Notes: generated from the letters alone by a model not told the origin. DNA of 45,357 nt from Halomonas ventosae (GCF_004361885.1 NZ_SNWH01000020.1:1-45357); one strand, 5' to 3'. Numbered from the stretch's first letter, positions 1 to 8,417 are shown. Program-made: numbers and translations.

Positions 1-222
1 TTCAACTGGGTCAACACGGTGCTGGGCAACGTCAAGAACGCGATCACCGGCACCTACCATGCCATCCGCGGGAAACATACCCCACGCTACCTGGCTGAGT
101 TCGAGTATCGCTTCAATCGGCGCTATGACCTCAAGGCCATGATCCCGCGCTTTCTCACGGTCGCCGCCCGAACACCGCCGATGCCATACCGGTTCCTGAA
201 GATAGCTGAACCTTATGCGTAA
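1..222 (+). CDS. IS1595-family (ISXO2-like) transposase, C-terminal part
   Basis: The frame is open from the first base of the window, so the 5' part of the gene lies outside. The visible 73 residues read as the C-terminal end of an ISXO2-like DDE-type transposase: NTVLGNVKNAITGTYHAI, then RYLAEFEYRFNRRYDL, then a short tail ending KIAEPYA. The F-x-YRFNRR segment is typical of this family. The copy probably ends in the next tens of bases, but I could not identify the right terminal inverted repeat with confidence. It lies about 100 bp upstream of the PHA synthase and may have affected that promoter. Whether the transposase is intact cannot be judged from this window. Confidence 0.8.
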   Translation, partial: FNWVNTVLGNVKNAITGTYHAIRGKHTPRYLAEFEYRFNRRYDLKAMIPRFLTVAARTPPMPYRFLKIAEPYA

Positions 223-321
223 TCAGGTTTTAGAAAAAGGCGGCATTTCAATGATGCTGGGTAGGGTCAAAGTAACCCATGCGGTCTACAGGACACCCCA
301 AAGCCAGCCAGGAGTGAGACT

Positions 322-2199
322 ATGACCCAAGACCATCAAGATCACACCTCGAGCAGCCAAAGCCCATCCACCAATGCAACGAGGATGGAGTTTCCGCCGC
401 GTTCCCGACAGGTGTCGGGGAGCGCTCAGGTGCTGCGTCGAAGCCACCGACGTCCCGCCGGTGGGGCGACGACGCGCGAAGAAGACTTGTTCACCCTGAC
501 TAACCGCGAGGCCCACGGGGCACTGGGCATGCTGACCGGAGGCGTTTCCCCGGCCTCGCTCATGCAAGCAGTTACCGACTGGGGCTGGCACTTGGCCATG
601 GCGCCTGGCAAGCAGGCCGAGCTGGTGACGAAAATGGCCCGCAAGTCGGCACGGCTGGCCCAGTACATGGTCTCGGCGGCGAGTGAGCAGGATTGTCCGC
701 GCTGCATCGAGCCCTTGGCCCATGACGATCGTTTCGACGACCCGGAGTGGCGAGATTGGCCGTACAACCTCATCCACCAGTCGTTCCTGCTAGGCCAGCA
801 GTGGTGGCACAACGCCACCACCGGCGTGGATGGCGTTTCCCCCCACCATGAGGACATGGTCAACTTCATGTCACGGCAGTTCCTGGACATCTTCGCCCCT
901 AGCAACTATCCGCTCACCAACCCCAAGGTCGCTCGTCGCACGCTGGAGCGCGGCGGCTGGAACTTCGTCGACGGTGCCCGCCATTTCGCTGAGGATCTGC
1001 GTCGCACGCAGCATGGCGAGCCGCCGGCCGGGGCGGAGCACTACCGGCCCGGAGAGACCGTGGCGGTCACACCAGGGCAGGTGATCTACCGCAACCGCCT
1101 CATCGAGGTCATCCAGTACAGCCCGACCACCGAGCGCGTGCAGGCCGAGCCCGTGCTGATCGTGCCGGCCTGGATCATGAAGTACTACATCCTCGACCTC
1201 TCCCCGGAAAATTCCCTGGTGCGTTGGCTACGGGACCAGGGTCACACGGTGTTCATGATTTCGTGGAAGAATCCAGATAGCGACGATCGCGACCTGGGTA
1301 TGGATGATTACCGGGAACTGGGCGTGATGGCCGCCCTGGATGCCGTAAACGCAGTGGTGCCGGAGCGCAAGATCCACGCCGTGGGCTACTGCCTGGGCGG
1401 AACGCTGCTGTCCATCGCCTCGGCAGCCATGGGCCGGGATGGCGACGACCGTTTGGCCACCGTCACGCTCTTTGCCTCGGAGACAGACTTCGAAGAACCC
1501 GGCGAGCTGGGCCTGTTCATCGACGACAGCCAGGTGAGCTTCCTCGAGGATCTGATGTGGAAGCAGGGCTACCTAGACAAGTGGCAGATGCGCAGCACCT
1601 TCATGTTCCTGCGCTCGAATGATCTGGTCTGGTCTGCCTCGGTGAAGGCTTACTTGATGGGTGAGGCCTTGCCTATGAACGACCTGATGGCCTGGAGTAC
1701 CGATGCCACCCGCATGCCCTACCGGATGCATTCGGAGTACCTGCGGCGCATGTATCTGGACAACGCCCTGGCGGAAGGCAATTTCTACGTCGGCGACCAT
1801 CCTGTGGTGCTCAACGACATCCGGTTGCCGATGTTTGTCGTGGGCACCCGCACCGACCATATCGCCCCCTGGCGTTCGGTTTACAAGATCCATCTTTTGG
1901 CCGGCAGTGACATCACCTTTGTCCTCACCAGCGGCGGGCACAATGCCGGTGTGGTGAGTGAACCTGGCCACCCGCACCGGGTCTATCAAATCGCTGATAA
2001 GCCTGCCGAGGCTCCGTACGTGGAGCCCGACAGATGGGCTGCTGAAGTACCGGAACACGCCGGTTCCTGGTGGCCCGAGTGGCAGACCTGGCTGGTTGAG
2101 CATTCCAGCGGTGAGAGCGAGCCACCATCCATGGGCGCCTCGGATGCCGGCTACCGGCCGCTGGCGGCCGCACCTGGCAGCTACGTACTGCAATCCTGA
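322..2199 (+). CDS. phaC: poly(3-hydroxyalkanoate) synthase (PhaC)
   Basis: A 625-residue class I-like PHA synthase, which polymerises (R)-3-hydroxyacyl-CoA into PHA granules. The N-terminal 50 or so residues are polar and probably disordered; the PhaC N-terminal domain follows, with NFMSRQFLDIFAPSNYPLTNP as an abridged hallmark stretch. The alpha/beta hydrolase core has a lipase-like box GYCLGGT with the nucleophile Cys357, the acid Asp512 in TRTDHIAPW and His540 in GGHNAG, so the catalytic triad is complete. The ATG follows a GGAGTGAG ribosome site. A P-type ATPase remnant starts 11 bp downstream with its own GGAGG, suggesting a former operon, and an SDR reductase that could supply the monomer follows at 2729. 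No phasin or phaA is in the window. Confidence 0.93.
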   Translation: MTQDHQDHTSSSQSPSTNATRMEFPPRSRQVSGSAQVLRRSHRRPAGGATTREEDLFTLTNREAHGALGMLTGGVSPASLMQAVTDWGWHLAMAPGKQAELVTKMARKSARLAQYMVSAASEQDCPRCIEPLAHDDRFDDPEWRDWPYNLIHQSFLLGQQWWHNATTGVDGVSPHHEDMVNFMSRQFLDIFAPSNYPLTNPKVARRTLERGGWNFVDGARHFAEDLRRTQHGEPPAGAEHYRPGETVAVTPGQVIYRNRLIEVIQYSPTTERVQAEPVLIVPAWIMKYYILDLSPENSLVRWLRDQGHTVFMISWKNPDSDDRDLGMDDYRELGVMAALDAVNAVVPERKIHAVGYCLGGTLLSIASAAMGRDGDDRLATVTLFASETDFEEPGELGLFIDDSQVSFLEDLMWKQGYLDKWQMRSTFMFLRSNDLVWSASVKAYLMGEALPMNDLMAWSTDATRMPYRMHSEYLRRMYLDNALAEGNFYVGDHPVVLNDIRLPMFVVGTRTDHIAPWRSVYKIHLLAGSDITFVLTSGGHNAGVVSEPGHPHRVYQIADKPAEAPYVEPDRWAAEVPEHAGSWWPEWQTWLVEHSSGESEPPSMGASDAGYRPLAAAPGSYVLQS

Positions 2200-2210
2200 G
2201 ACTGGAGGCG

Positions 2211-2345
2211 ATGATGGCTGAGCAGGCAACGGCAAGAGACTCGGAGCCGAAGCAATCCGACGCTGCATCCGAGGCCGATCTCGAAAACGGCCTCACCACT
2301 CAGGAAGCCCAAGAACGCCTGAGGCAGTATGGGAGAACAGCTTGA
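2211..2345 (+). pseudogene. truncated, frameshifted cation P-type ATPase (N-terminus only)
   Basis: A start codon behind a good GGAGG site, 11 bp after phaC, opens a 44-codon frame. Its end, NGLTTQEAQERLRQYG, is the N-terminal cytoplasmic motif of cation/proton P-type ATPases. After YG the frame is lost: the same DNA read one base over gives ENSLIPEGGK, which is how these proteins normally continue, so one base was probably lost or gained near 2330. Similarity stops around 2360, and no actuator, phosphorylation (DKTGT) or membrane domain follows. The rest of the gene has been deleted and replaced by unrelated, hairpin-rich sequence. The family call rests on a short motif and is not certain. 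Confidence 0.6.
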
Positions 2346-2728
2346 TCCCTGAGGGTGGGAAGAGAGATGCCTGCACACGCTGTTCGACAGCAACCACAAC
2401 CAGCCCGCTGCGGGTGAGGCGGTGGGCCCGTTCTGCTATCGCAATCGTCTGCGCGATTAGCTCGCTGGCCGCCACCCTGGCCTTACCGAGGTTAGCAAGT
2501 GCCCATCCGGAAACACCCGTTTTGGGATGGGCACTTGTGCGGCACAGGGAAGTGCCGCCCAAATGAGGGCGCAAGCCCTTGATTTGGCGAGCCGGGCAAA
2601 ACCGCGTTTTGACCCGGCGACTCCGCGAAACGCCAGGGAGGGCGTGTCGGGATGGAGACTAGCAAGACACTGACCAGTATGTGCGCTTCTGCTCGTCTCA
2701 CCCCTTTTCAACACGAGAGGCTGACACC
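2346..2728. other. intergenic region without a supported gene
   Basis: About 380 bp between the ATPase remnant and the reductase. Short open frames exist on both strands (for example a 74-codon frame at 2342-2566 with a hydrophobic stretch), but none has a convincing ribosome site or a recognisable product. The second half carries four consecutive stem-loops. The region probably marks the scar of a deletion or insertion event that removed most of the P-type ATPase gene. Confidence 0.5.
2497..2618. repeat. cluster of four stem-loops (REP/BIME-like or IS-end-like)
   Basis: Four inverted repeats lie end to end. The first, 2497-2536, has two 18-base arms beginning AAGTGCCCATCC with only two mismatches and a 4-base loop. 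The second, 2539-2558, is GCGGCAC/GTGCCGC with a 6-base loop. The third, 2566-2579, is AGGGC/GCCCT with a GCAA tetraloop. The fourth, 2591-2618, pairs GCCGGG and CAAAAC with GTTTTG and CCCGGC around a CGC loop and one bulged A. None is followed by a T-run, so ordinary intrinsic termination is not obvious. It could be a REP-type mosaic element, the end of a lost mobile element, or a structured RNA between phaC and the reductase. Confidence 0.55.
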
Positions 2729-3490
2729 ATGCAACTCAAGGGAAAAACGATCGTTGTCACCGGCGCTGGACGCGGGCTGGGACAGAAAACCGCGGAGATG
2801 ATCGCCGCCAAGGGCGGACGGCTGGCCCTGGTGGATCTGAGCGAGGACGACCTGGAGGAGACCGCACAGCTGTGCCGTGACGCTGGCGGCGAGGCCCGCG
2901 TCTACCCGCTGGACGTCTCCGAGGAAGAGGCGGTCGAACAAGTCTTCGCCCGAGTCGTGGAGGACTTCGGCGCCCTGGACGGCCTGATCAGCAACGCCGG
3001 CATCACCCGGGACGGGCTACTGGTCAAGGGCAAGGGCGGCCAGGTGGAGAAGAAGATGAGCACAGACGACTGGAATGCAGTCCTGCAGGTTGACCTGCGC
3101 GGGGTGTTTCTCTGCGGGCGCGAAGCCGCCGCGCATATGATCGAGCTGGGTAAGGGCGGGGCCATCGTCAACATTTCCAGCATTTCCCGCGCGGGCAACT
3201 TCGGGCAGACCAACTACTCGGCCGCCAAGTCCGGCGTCACTGCCATGACGGTGACCTGGGCAAAAGAGCTGGCACGGCATGGCATACGCGCCGCAGCAAT
3301 CGCCCCTGGGTTCTGCAACACGGCTATGGTGGCAAAAATGCCCGAGAAAATCCTCGACACCATCAAGGACCAAGTACCGCTGGGCCGTCTGGCGGAGCCG
3401 GCGGAGATCGGTCACTCAGTGATCTATGTGCTCGAGAATGACTACTTCAATGGCCGGGTGCTGGAGATCGACGGCGGACTGAGGCTCTGA
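2729..3490 (+). CDS. SDR family 3-oxoacyl-(acyl-CoA/ACP) reductase, FabG/PhaB-like
   Basis: A 253-residue classical short-chain dehydrogenase. It has the Rossmann motif TGAGRGLG (residues 11-18), ISNAGITRDG (NAG motif), the catalytic serine in NISS (Ser150), and YSAAK with Tyr163 and Lys167, then the APGF loop and C-terminal IDGGLRL. The NAGITRDGLL stretch is typical of 3-ketoacyl reductases. The ATG at 2729 follows a GAGAGG site; an upstream in-frame extension to 2681 lacks one. Placed just downstream of phaC, it may make (R)-3-hydroxyacyl-CoA for PHA synthesis, but this is inference from context: the sequence does not decide between ACP and CoA substrates, or NADPH and NADH. Confidence 0.85.
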   Translation: MQLKGKTIVVTGAGRGLGQKTAEMIAAKGGRLALVDLSEDDLEETAQLCRDAGGEARVYPLDVSEEEAVEQVFARVVEDFGALDGLISNAGITRDGLLVKGKGGQVEKKMSTDDWNAVLQVDLRGVFLCGREAAAHMIELGKGGAIVNISSISRAGNFGQTNYSAAKSGVTAMTVTWAKELARHGIRAAAIAPGFCNTAMVAKMPEKILDTIKDQVPLGRLAEPAEIGHSVIYVLENDYFNGRVLEIDGGLRL

Positions 3491-3634
3491 ATTCGCTTGG
3501 CATGCGGTGGGGGCTTCTACAGGAGCATGGGCCAGGCATTCTCCTTGTTTGTCGGTCATCCGCCATGGCAACACCTAACGGGAAGGCAGCTCAACCGCCG
3601 AGTCAAGGCCAGCCCTGATCACTGGAGGTCGTGC

Positions 3635-4252
3635 ATGCCGCTTTCGCTCTGGCTGTCACTGGCCGCGGTCTGCGCCATGGGGGCCATGTCCCCGGGGCCC
3701 AGCCTGGCCCTGGTGCTGCGTCATACCCTCGGCGGAGGTCGTCTGCCGGGCGTCACGGCGGCCCTCGCTCATGCCTTGGGCGTGGGCTTTCATGCACTGC
3801 TCACGGTCTGGGGCCTGGGGGCATTGATCGTGCGCTTTCCGCTGTTGTTCCAGGCGATCACCTGGGGCGGGGCGGCCTACCTGGCATGGCTGGGGATCAA
3901 GGCTCTGCGTGCCGGGCGGGCCAGTGCCCTGGATACCGTGGCGGCGTCCACCAGCCGCCGTCAGGCGGCACGCGAGGGCGTGCTGGTGGCGTTGAGCAAC
4001 CCCAAGCTGATTCTCTTCTTTATCGCCCTGCTCAGCCAGTTCGTGACCCCCGAGATGAGCCTCGCGGCCAAGACGCTGGTGGTGCTCACGGCGATGGTCA
4101 TCGACGGCGGCTGGTACGTGCTGGTGGCCGTGGGTCTGTCGCACTCAAGGGTGCTGCCCTGGTTGCAGGCCCGGGCCCACTGGCTGAATCGCATCACCGG
4201 TGTGCTGTTACTCTCCCTGGCGCTGCGGGTGGTGGCCGGGCCGATCGCGTGA
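3635..4252 (+). CDS. LysE/RhtB family amino-acid exporter
   Basis: A 205-residue membrane protein of the LysE/RhtB translocator family, which exports amino acids or their analogues across the inner membrane. It starts MPLSLWLSLAAVCAMGAMSPGPS, with the family's conserved SPGP near the end of the first helix, and continues with about five more hydrophobic segments including WGGAAYLAWLGIKALRAG and a central NPKLILFFIALLSQFV block, also characteristic. The chosen ATG has a TGGAGG site 7-8 bases upstream; the longer open frame from 3497 has no comparable site. The substrate cannot be told. The gene stands alone between the SDR and the peroxidase. Confidence 0.87.
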   Translation: MPLSLWLSLAAVCAMGAMSPGPSLALVLRHTLGGGRLPGVTAALAHALGVGFHALLTVWGLGALIVRFPLLFQAITWGGAAYLAWLGIKALRAGRASALDTVAASTSRRQAAREGVLVALSNPKLILFFIALLSQFVTPEMSLAAKTLVVLTAMVIDGGWYVLVAVGLSHSRVLPWLQARAHWLNRITGVLLLSLALRVVAGPIA

Positions 4253-4314
4253 CGCTGCCGCCGTGACTGGGTAGGCTGAAGGCATTGTAATGGCTCAAAG
4301 AGCGAGTTAGATCC

Positions 4315-4800
4315 ATGTCGATTCATGACCACCAATGCCGTACCTACAGCGGCGAGCCCTTCAACCTGCGCGCCCTGCGCGGCCAGGTGCTGTTGATCGT
4401 CAATGTGGCCAGCCAGTGCGGCTTCACGTCCCAATTGCGCGACCTCGAGCACCTCTACTGCCGCTACCGCGAACGCGGTTTCACCGTGCTGGGCTTTCCC
4501 TGCAACCAGTTCGCCCACCAGTCGCCGGAGTCGGCGCTGGAGTTCTGTCGCTTCGCCGAGCACGAATATGGGGTGAGCTTCCCACTCATGGAGAAGGTCA
4601 AGGTCAATGGCCCTGGCGCCCATCCGCTGTTCGTCGAGCTCAAGCGCCAGGCGCCGGGGGTGCTGGGTACCGCCATGATTAAGTGGAACTTCACCAAGTT
4701 CCTGGTCGGCCGCGATGGCCGGGTCATCCACCGCTTCTCGCCCCGCGACGGCGAGGCGGAATTGAGCGAGGCTCTGGAGAAGGCCCTGGACGAGCCCTGA
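4315..4800 (+). CDS. glutathione peroxidase
   Basis: A 161-residue thiol peroxidase of the glutathione peroxidase family, which reduces hydroperoxides. The peroxidatic cysteine is Cys35 in NVASQCGFTSQ. The family motif GFPCNQF supplies Gln65, and KWNFTKFLV supplies Trp124 and Asn125, so the catalytic tetrad is complete. It is a cysteine rather than selenocysteine enzyme; bacterial members often use thioredoxin, and Cys63 in FPCNQF sits where a partner cysteine lies in some homologues. Length is normal. It is convergent with the DUF7079-like gene, and the 3' flank contains a duplicated piece of that gene. Confidence 0.92.
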   Translation: MSIHDHQCRTYSGEPFNLRALRGQVLLIVNVASQCGFTSQLRDLEHLYCRYRERGFTVLGFPCNQFAHQSPESALEFCRFAEHEYGVSFPLMEKVKVNGPGAHPLFVELKRQAPGVLGTAMIKWNFTKFLVGRDGRVIHRFSPRDGEAELSEALEKALDEP

Positions 4801-4812
4801 GCACCAGGGCAT

Positions 4813-4925
4813 CTCGCCGCGCTCGACCAGCACTCCCTATATTGGCTTGTTTCAGCCTCTATGGCCGAGCCGGGTCATGCTGGGGCGTGGTGGTCAGGGC
4901 AACTCGCCGCGCTCGACCAGCACTC
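4813..4925. repeat. direct repeat: duplicated 3' end of the neighbouring gene
   Basis: A 23-base block starting CTCGCCGCGCTCGACCAG occurs identically at 4813-4835 and 4903-4925, 90 bases apart. The right copy is the 3' coding end of the minus-strand DUF7079-like gene (encoding LVERGE). The left copy is noncoding and continues with a degenerate match to the same gene, including a shared GGGTCAT further in. This is a partial tandem duplication of the gene's tail, with the outer copy decaying between the two convergent genes. Confidence 0.7.
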
Positions 4926-5280
4926 GCCCCATCAGCTCGTTCCAGCGGTGGCGGGTCATCATGGTCGTCAGCCCCGAGAACAGCGCCCAGCTCTTGCGAC
5001 GCCAGCCGTTGAGCCGCAGGTTGTGGGCCACCAGTTGCTTCATCAGCTGGTAGTCGTCGAACGAGCGCCACTCGCCGGCCACCGACAGCTGGTGGCGCGC
5101 TAGCACCGGGGCGAGTTCCAGGCGAAAGACCCACTCCAGCTCGCGCACGCTCAGGTCGTGGCGCTGGATGACCTCGACCATGTGCGCGAAGTCGGTCTCG
5201 CGAGGCTCGCGCTCCAGCCACAGCGGTGCCAATGCCAGCCACAGCTCGCCACGTTCGTCGACCAGCGTCTGTGCATCCAT
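4894..5280 (-). CDS. DUF7079-like small protein of unknown function
   Basis: A 128-residue soluble protein beginning MDAQTLVDERGELWLALAPL. The pattern LWLALAPLWLERE, then LELAPVLARHQLSVAGEW with SFDD after it, resembles the DUF7079 family as I remember it, which is a moderately secure match. No signal peptide, membrane segment or catalytic motif is visible. The start at 5280 gives the family-like N-terminus; a longer frame to 5328 is possible but lacks supporting features. It converges on the glutathione peroxidase gene, and its 3' end has been partly duplicated downstream. Function unknown. Confidence 0.65.
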   Translation of the reverse strand: MDAQTLVDERGELWLALAPLWLEREPRETDFAHMVEVIQRHDLSVRELEWVFRLELAPVLARHQLSVAGEWRSFDDYQLMKQLVAHNLRLNGWRRKSWALFSGLTTMMTRHRWNELMGRVLVERGELP

Positions 5281-5476
5281 CGCGATTCTCCTGTGCCACA
5301 CTCGTTGCCCGGGACAAGCATCCTGCACCAGCCCCGCGGCGGCCTCAAGGGCGGACAGCCGCCGCCGGGGCCGCTAGAATGTCGGGCACTGCTGCTTCGA
5401 TCCGGCCATCCGGCTCATACATTTCCCTGGCGACGCAGGCGGTTGCCCCGTCCGCGGCACAACTACGAGGTCTGAC

Positions 5477-6688
5477 GTGATCATCAAGCCCAAGGTACGC
5501 GGTTTCATCTGCACCACCACTCACCCCGTCGGCTGCGAGAAGAACGTGCTCGAGCAGATCGAGGCGACCCGCGCCCGCGGCTTCGATCCGGCCAATGGCC
5601 CAAAGAAGGTGCTGGTGATCGGTGCTTCCAGCGGTTATGGCCTGGCGGCACGCATCTCTGCCGCCTTCGGTTACGGCGCCGACACCCTGGGCGTGTTCTT
5701 CGAAAAACCCGGCACCGAGAAGAAGCCGGGCACCGCAGGTTGGTACAACAGCGCCGCCTTCGACCGCTTCGCCAAGGCCGAGGGGCTCTACAGCAAGTCG
5801 ATCAATGGTGATGCCTTCTCCCACGAGGCCCGCGAGACCGCCATCGAGCTGATCCAGCAGGACCTGGGCCAGGTCGACCTGGTGGTCTATTCGCTGGCCT
5901 CGCCGGTGCGCAAGCTGCCCGACAGCGGTGAGCTCAAGCGCTCCAGCCTCAAGCCGATCGGCGAGACCTACCGCGCCACCGCCATCGACACCAACAAGGA
6001 CACCATCATCGAGGCCGAGGTCGAGCCTGCCACCGAGCAGGAGATCGAGGATACCAAGACGGTGATGGGCGGCGAGGACTGGGAGCTGTGGATCGATGCC
6101 CTGGACCGTGCCGGCGTGCTGGCAACCGGCGCGCGCAGTGTGGCCTTCAGCTATATCGGCACCGAGATCACCTGGCCGATCTACTGGCACGGCGCGCTGG
6201 GCAAGGCGAAAGAGGATCTTGACCGCGCCGCCGGCGAGATCGACCAGCGCCTCTCGGCCAGCGGCGGCGGCGCCAAGGTGGCAGTGCTTAAGTCGGTGGT
6301 GACCCAGGCCAGCGCGGCCATTCCGGTGATGCCGCTCTATATCTCCATGGTCTACAAGGTGATGAAGGAGAAGGGTCTGCACGAAGGCACCATCGACCAG
6401 CTCAATCGGCTGTTCGGCGATTGTCTCTATGCTCGCCCAGGGCAGGGCAATGACTGCCGAACCGACGAGGCTGGCCGCCTGCGCCTGGACGACCGGGAGC
6501 TGCGCGATGACGTCCAGCAGGCGTGCAAGGCGCTCTGGCCGCAGGTGACCACTGACAACCTTTTCGAGATCACCGACTATGCTGGCTACAAGCACGAGTT
6601 TCTCAAGCTGTTCGGTTTCGAACGCGACGATGTCGACTACGAGGCAGAGGTAGATCCTGTGGCGGATTTCGATGTCGTGAACCTGTGA
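5477..6688 (+). CDS. fabV: trans-2-enoyl-ACP/CoA reductase FabV
   Basis: A 403-residue NADH-dependent enoyl reductase of the FabV/TER family, which carries out the last step of fatty-acid elongation and resists triclosan. It begins with the family's [20 protein letters not shown], then the NAD-binding [16 protein letters not shown], and has the Y-x8-K active-site motif in [10 protein letters not shown] (Tyr236, Lys245). The length of about 400 is typical. The start is GTG at 5477, confirmed by the conserved N-terminus. No fabI, fabL or fabK is in the window. A hairpin followed by a T-run just after the stop serves as its terminator, so it is probably monocistronic. Confidence 0.95.
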   Translation: MIIKPKVRGFICTTTHPVGCEKNVLEQIEATRARGFDPANGPKKVLVIGASSGYGLAARISAAFGYGADTLGVFFEKPGTEKKPGTAGWYNSAAFDRFAKAEGLYSKSINGDAFSHEARETAIELIQQDLGQVDLVVYSLASPVRKLPDSGELKRSSLKPIGETYRATAIDTNKDTIIEAEVEPATEQEIEDTKTVMGGEDWELWIDALDRAGVLATGARSVAFSYIGTEITWPIYWHGALGKAKEDLDRAAGEIDQRLSASGGGAKVAVLKSVVTQASAAIPVMPLYISMVYKVMKEKGLHEGTIDQLNRLFGDCLYARPGQGNDCRTDEAGRLRLDDRELRDDVQQACKALWPQVTTDNLFEITDYAGYKHEFLKLFGFERDDVDYEAEVDPVADFDVVNL

Positions 6689-6708
6689 GAGGTGGCATTT
6701 CCGGCAAC

Positions 6709-6740
6709 GCCCCATAGACGGCGCTCGCCGTGGGCTTTTT
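6709..6740 (+). terminator. intrinsic terminator of fabV
   Basis: An inverted repeat, GCCCCA...TGGGC with an inner CGGCG-CT-CGCCG stem, runs directly into CTTTTTC. It lies about 20 bp after the fabV stop codon. It is the clearest GC-stem plus T-run structure in the left half of the window. Confidence 0.75.
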
Positions 6741-6812
6741 CTCGCGGCAGGGCGGTGGTTTATCGCTGCCTTGAGTAAAAGGATCTCTCATCCTGCCTTG
6801 GCCACCGTGTGA

Positions 6813-7787
6813 ATGACCGAGACTACCTTGCGTTCCTCGTCGCTACCCACCCGGCAGATCGGTGTGGTGGTGCTGCCCGGTTTTTCCCTGCTGGCCTATG
6901 CCTGTGCCACCGAGCCCCTGACGGTGGCCAATCGTCTCGAGGGGCGAACCCTCTATCGCCTCACCACCTTCGCCAGCGTCGCTGGCCCGGTGGCCAGCGC
7001 CTCCCACCAGGCGCTGATGCCCCAGGCCGTCCTCGGCGAGGTGGATGCGCCGCTGGATTTGCTGCTGGTGTGCGCGCCAGGCCCGCTCTCGGGCAGTGTC
7101 CCGGGGCCGCTGCTCGAATGGTTGCGCCGGCTGGCTGGCGCAGGGGTGCTGCTCGGCGGCGTCGGCGGTGGCACCGAGGTGCTGGCCCGGGCCGGGGTGC
7201 TGGACGGTTACCGGGCGACGCTGCCCTGGCAGCGCTTCGATGCCTTCTCCGAGGCCTTTCCGCGGGTGCGCCTCTCTCGGCAGCTGTTCGAGATCGACCG
7301 CGACCGCCTGAGCTGCGGCGGCGGTACCGCGGCCATGGATATGATGATGACGTGGGTGGGACGTCAGCACGGCCCGCGGCTGGCCGAGCGCATCTCCGAA
7401 CACTTCGTGCTGGAGCGCATCCGCATGGGCGACGAGCCCCAGCAAGTGCCGCTGCGCTCGCGGCTCGGCCATGCCCCCGAGAGCCTGGCCGAGGCGGTGG
7501 CGCTGATGGAGGCCAACATCGAGGAGCCGCTGACCACCCACGAGCTAGCCGAGCACCTGGGCATCTCGCGGCGCCAGCTCGAACGCCTGTTCAAGAAGTA
7601 CCTGAAGGCCGTACCCAGCCGCTACTACCTGGATCTGCGCCTGCAGCAGGCGCGTCGTCTGCTGCGCGAGAGCGAGCACCCCGCCGGCGAGATCGCCCTG
7701 CAGACTGGCTTCTCCTCGGCGGCCCACTTCTCCACTGCCTATCGCAACCACTTCGGCATCACGCCCCGCGAGGAGCGGCTGTCCTGA
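6813..7787 (+). CDS. GlxA/ArgR-like AraC-family transcriptional regulator
   Basis: A 324-residue regulator with two parts. Residues of roughly 15-200 form a DJ-1/PfpI-like (GlxA) domain starting IGVVVLPGFSLLAYACATEPL; the nucleophile elbow is GGVGGGTEVLARAG, where the usual cysteine is replaced, so it is a sensor rather than an enzyme. Residues of about 225-324 form an AraC double helix-turn-helix, with LAEHLGISRRQLERLFKKYL and IALQTGFSSAAHFSTAYRNH (both abridged by family). This architecture is shared by Pseudomonas ArgR, GbdR and CdhR. Its position 1.7 kb upstream of the AST operon makes an ArgR-like role plausible, but that is inference: two minus-strand genes separate them. It is convergent with the methyltransferase. 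Confidence 0.85.
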   Translation: MTETTLRSSSLPTRQIGVVVLPGFSLLAYACATEPLTVANRLEGRTLYRLTTFASVAGPVASASHQALMPQAVLGEVDAPLDLLLVCAPGPLSGSVPGPLLEWLRRLAGAGVLLGGVGGGTEVLARAGVLDGYRATLPWQRFDAFSEAFPRVRLSRQLFEIDRDRLSCGGGTAAMDMMMTWVGRQHGPRLAERISEHFVLERIRMGDEPQQVPLRSRLGHAPESLAEAVALMEANIEEPLTTHELAEHLGISRRQLERLFKKYLKAVPSRYYLDLRLQQARRLLRESEHPAGEIALQTGFSSAAHFSTAYRNHFGITPREERLS

Positions 7788-7799
7788 CGGCGGGGCGCG

Positions 7800-8417
7800 T
7801 CACGCCTTGTGTGCCAGCAGGGCACGGAACAGCGTGCCCATCATCACCGGCGTGTCCTGCTCGATGGCGAAGCCGGCTGCCTCCAGCAGTGGCCGGGCCT
7901 GGCGGGTGATGTCGGTGGCGATGGCTGAGGTCAGGGCGTTGAGCCCACGCCGGGCGAGCCCGGCCGGTTTCTCGTCGCTCTGGAACTTGTCCATCACGCA
8001 CAGCTGGCCGTCCTGCCTGAGTACCCGGCGAGCCTCGGCGAGTCCCCGCGCGGGTTCGGGCATCACCGCCAGTATCAGGTGCATCACCACTACGTCGAAG
8101 TGGTCGTCGGGATAGGCGAGGCGCTCGGCGTCCATGACACGCGCCTCGACGTCGCGACCCAGCCTTTCGGCACGCTGCCGCAGGCGCCTGACCATGGCCG
8201 GCGACAGGTCCGTGGCATGCAGCTCAATGTCCCGCGGCATCCAGGGGAGGTCGAGACCGGTGCCGGCGCCGACCATCAGCACCCGCATGCCGGGCTGCCA
8301 GGCCACCTGGCTCAGGGCCGTGCGGCGTGCGTCGTGAAAGGCGCGCTCCACCACCAGGTCGTAGACGGGGGCGTAGAGGCCGTAACGGATCCGGTTCCAG
8401 GCGGTGGTATTGATCAT
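7800..8417 (-). CDS. class I SAM-dependent methyltransferase (UbiE/PmtA-like)
   Basis: A 205-residue methyltransferase. It opens NRIRYGLYAPVYDLVV, a common start in phospholipid or UbiE-type methyltransferases, and then has SAM motif I as VLMVGAGTGLDLPWMP, an acidic residue in ATDLSPAMVRRLR and the DVVVMHLILAVMPEP region. No membrane segment is evident. The ATG at 8417 fits this conserved N-terminus; the open frame upstream overlaps the SDR gene and is not needed. The substrate is unknown; phosphatidylethanolamine N-methylation is one possibility on similarity alone. It follows the SDR gene on the same strand with 43 bp between them, so co-transcription is likely. Confidence 0.8.
   Translation of the reverse strand: MINTTAWNRIRYGLYAPVYDLVVERAFHDARRTALSQVAWQPGMRVLMVGAGTGLDLPWMPRDIELHATDLSPAMVRRLRQRAERLGRDVEARVMDAERLAYPDDHFDVVVMHLILAVMPEPARGLAEARRVLRQDGQLCVMDKFQSDEKPAGLARRGLNALTSAIATDITRQARPLLEAAGFAIEQDTPVMMGTLFRALLAHKA

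Noticed and set aside
2342..2566. 74-codon frame with a hydrophobic stretch resembling a signal peptide
   Set aside because: No ribosome site, no family match, and it runs into the hairpin cluster; it is probably chance.
2497..2618. Integron attC site or CRISPR repeats
   Set aside because: The stems have different sequences and no conserved attC core sites or regular spacers; no integrase is present.
5345..6715. 456-codon minus-strand frame opposite fabV
   Set aside because: It is an exact antisense shadow of a well-recognised gene, and its translation shows only GC-driven low-complexity sequence.
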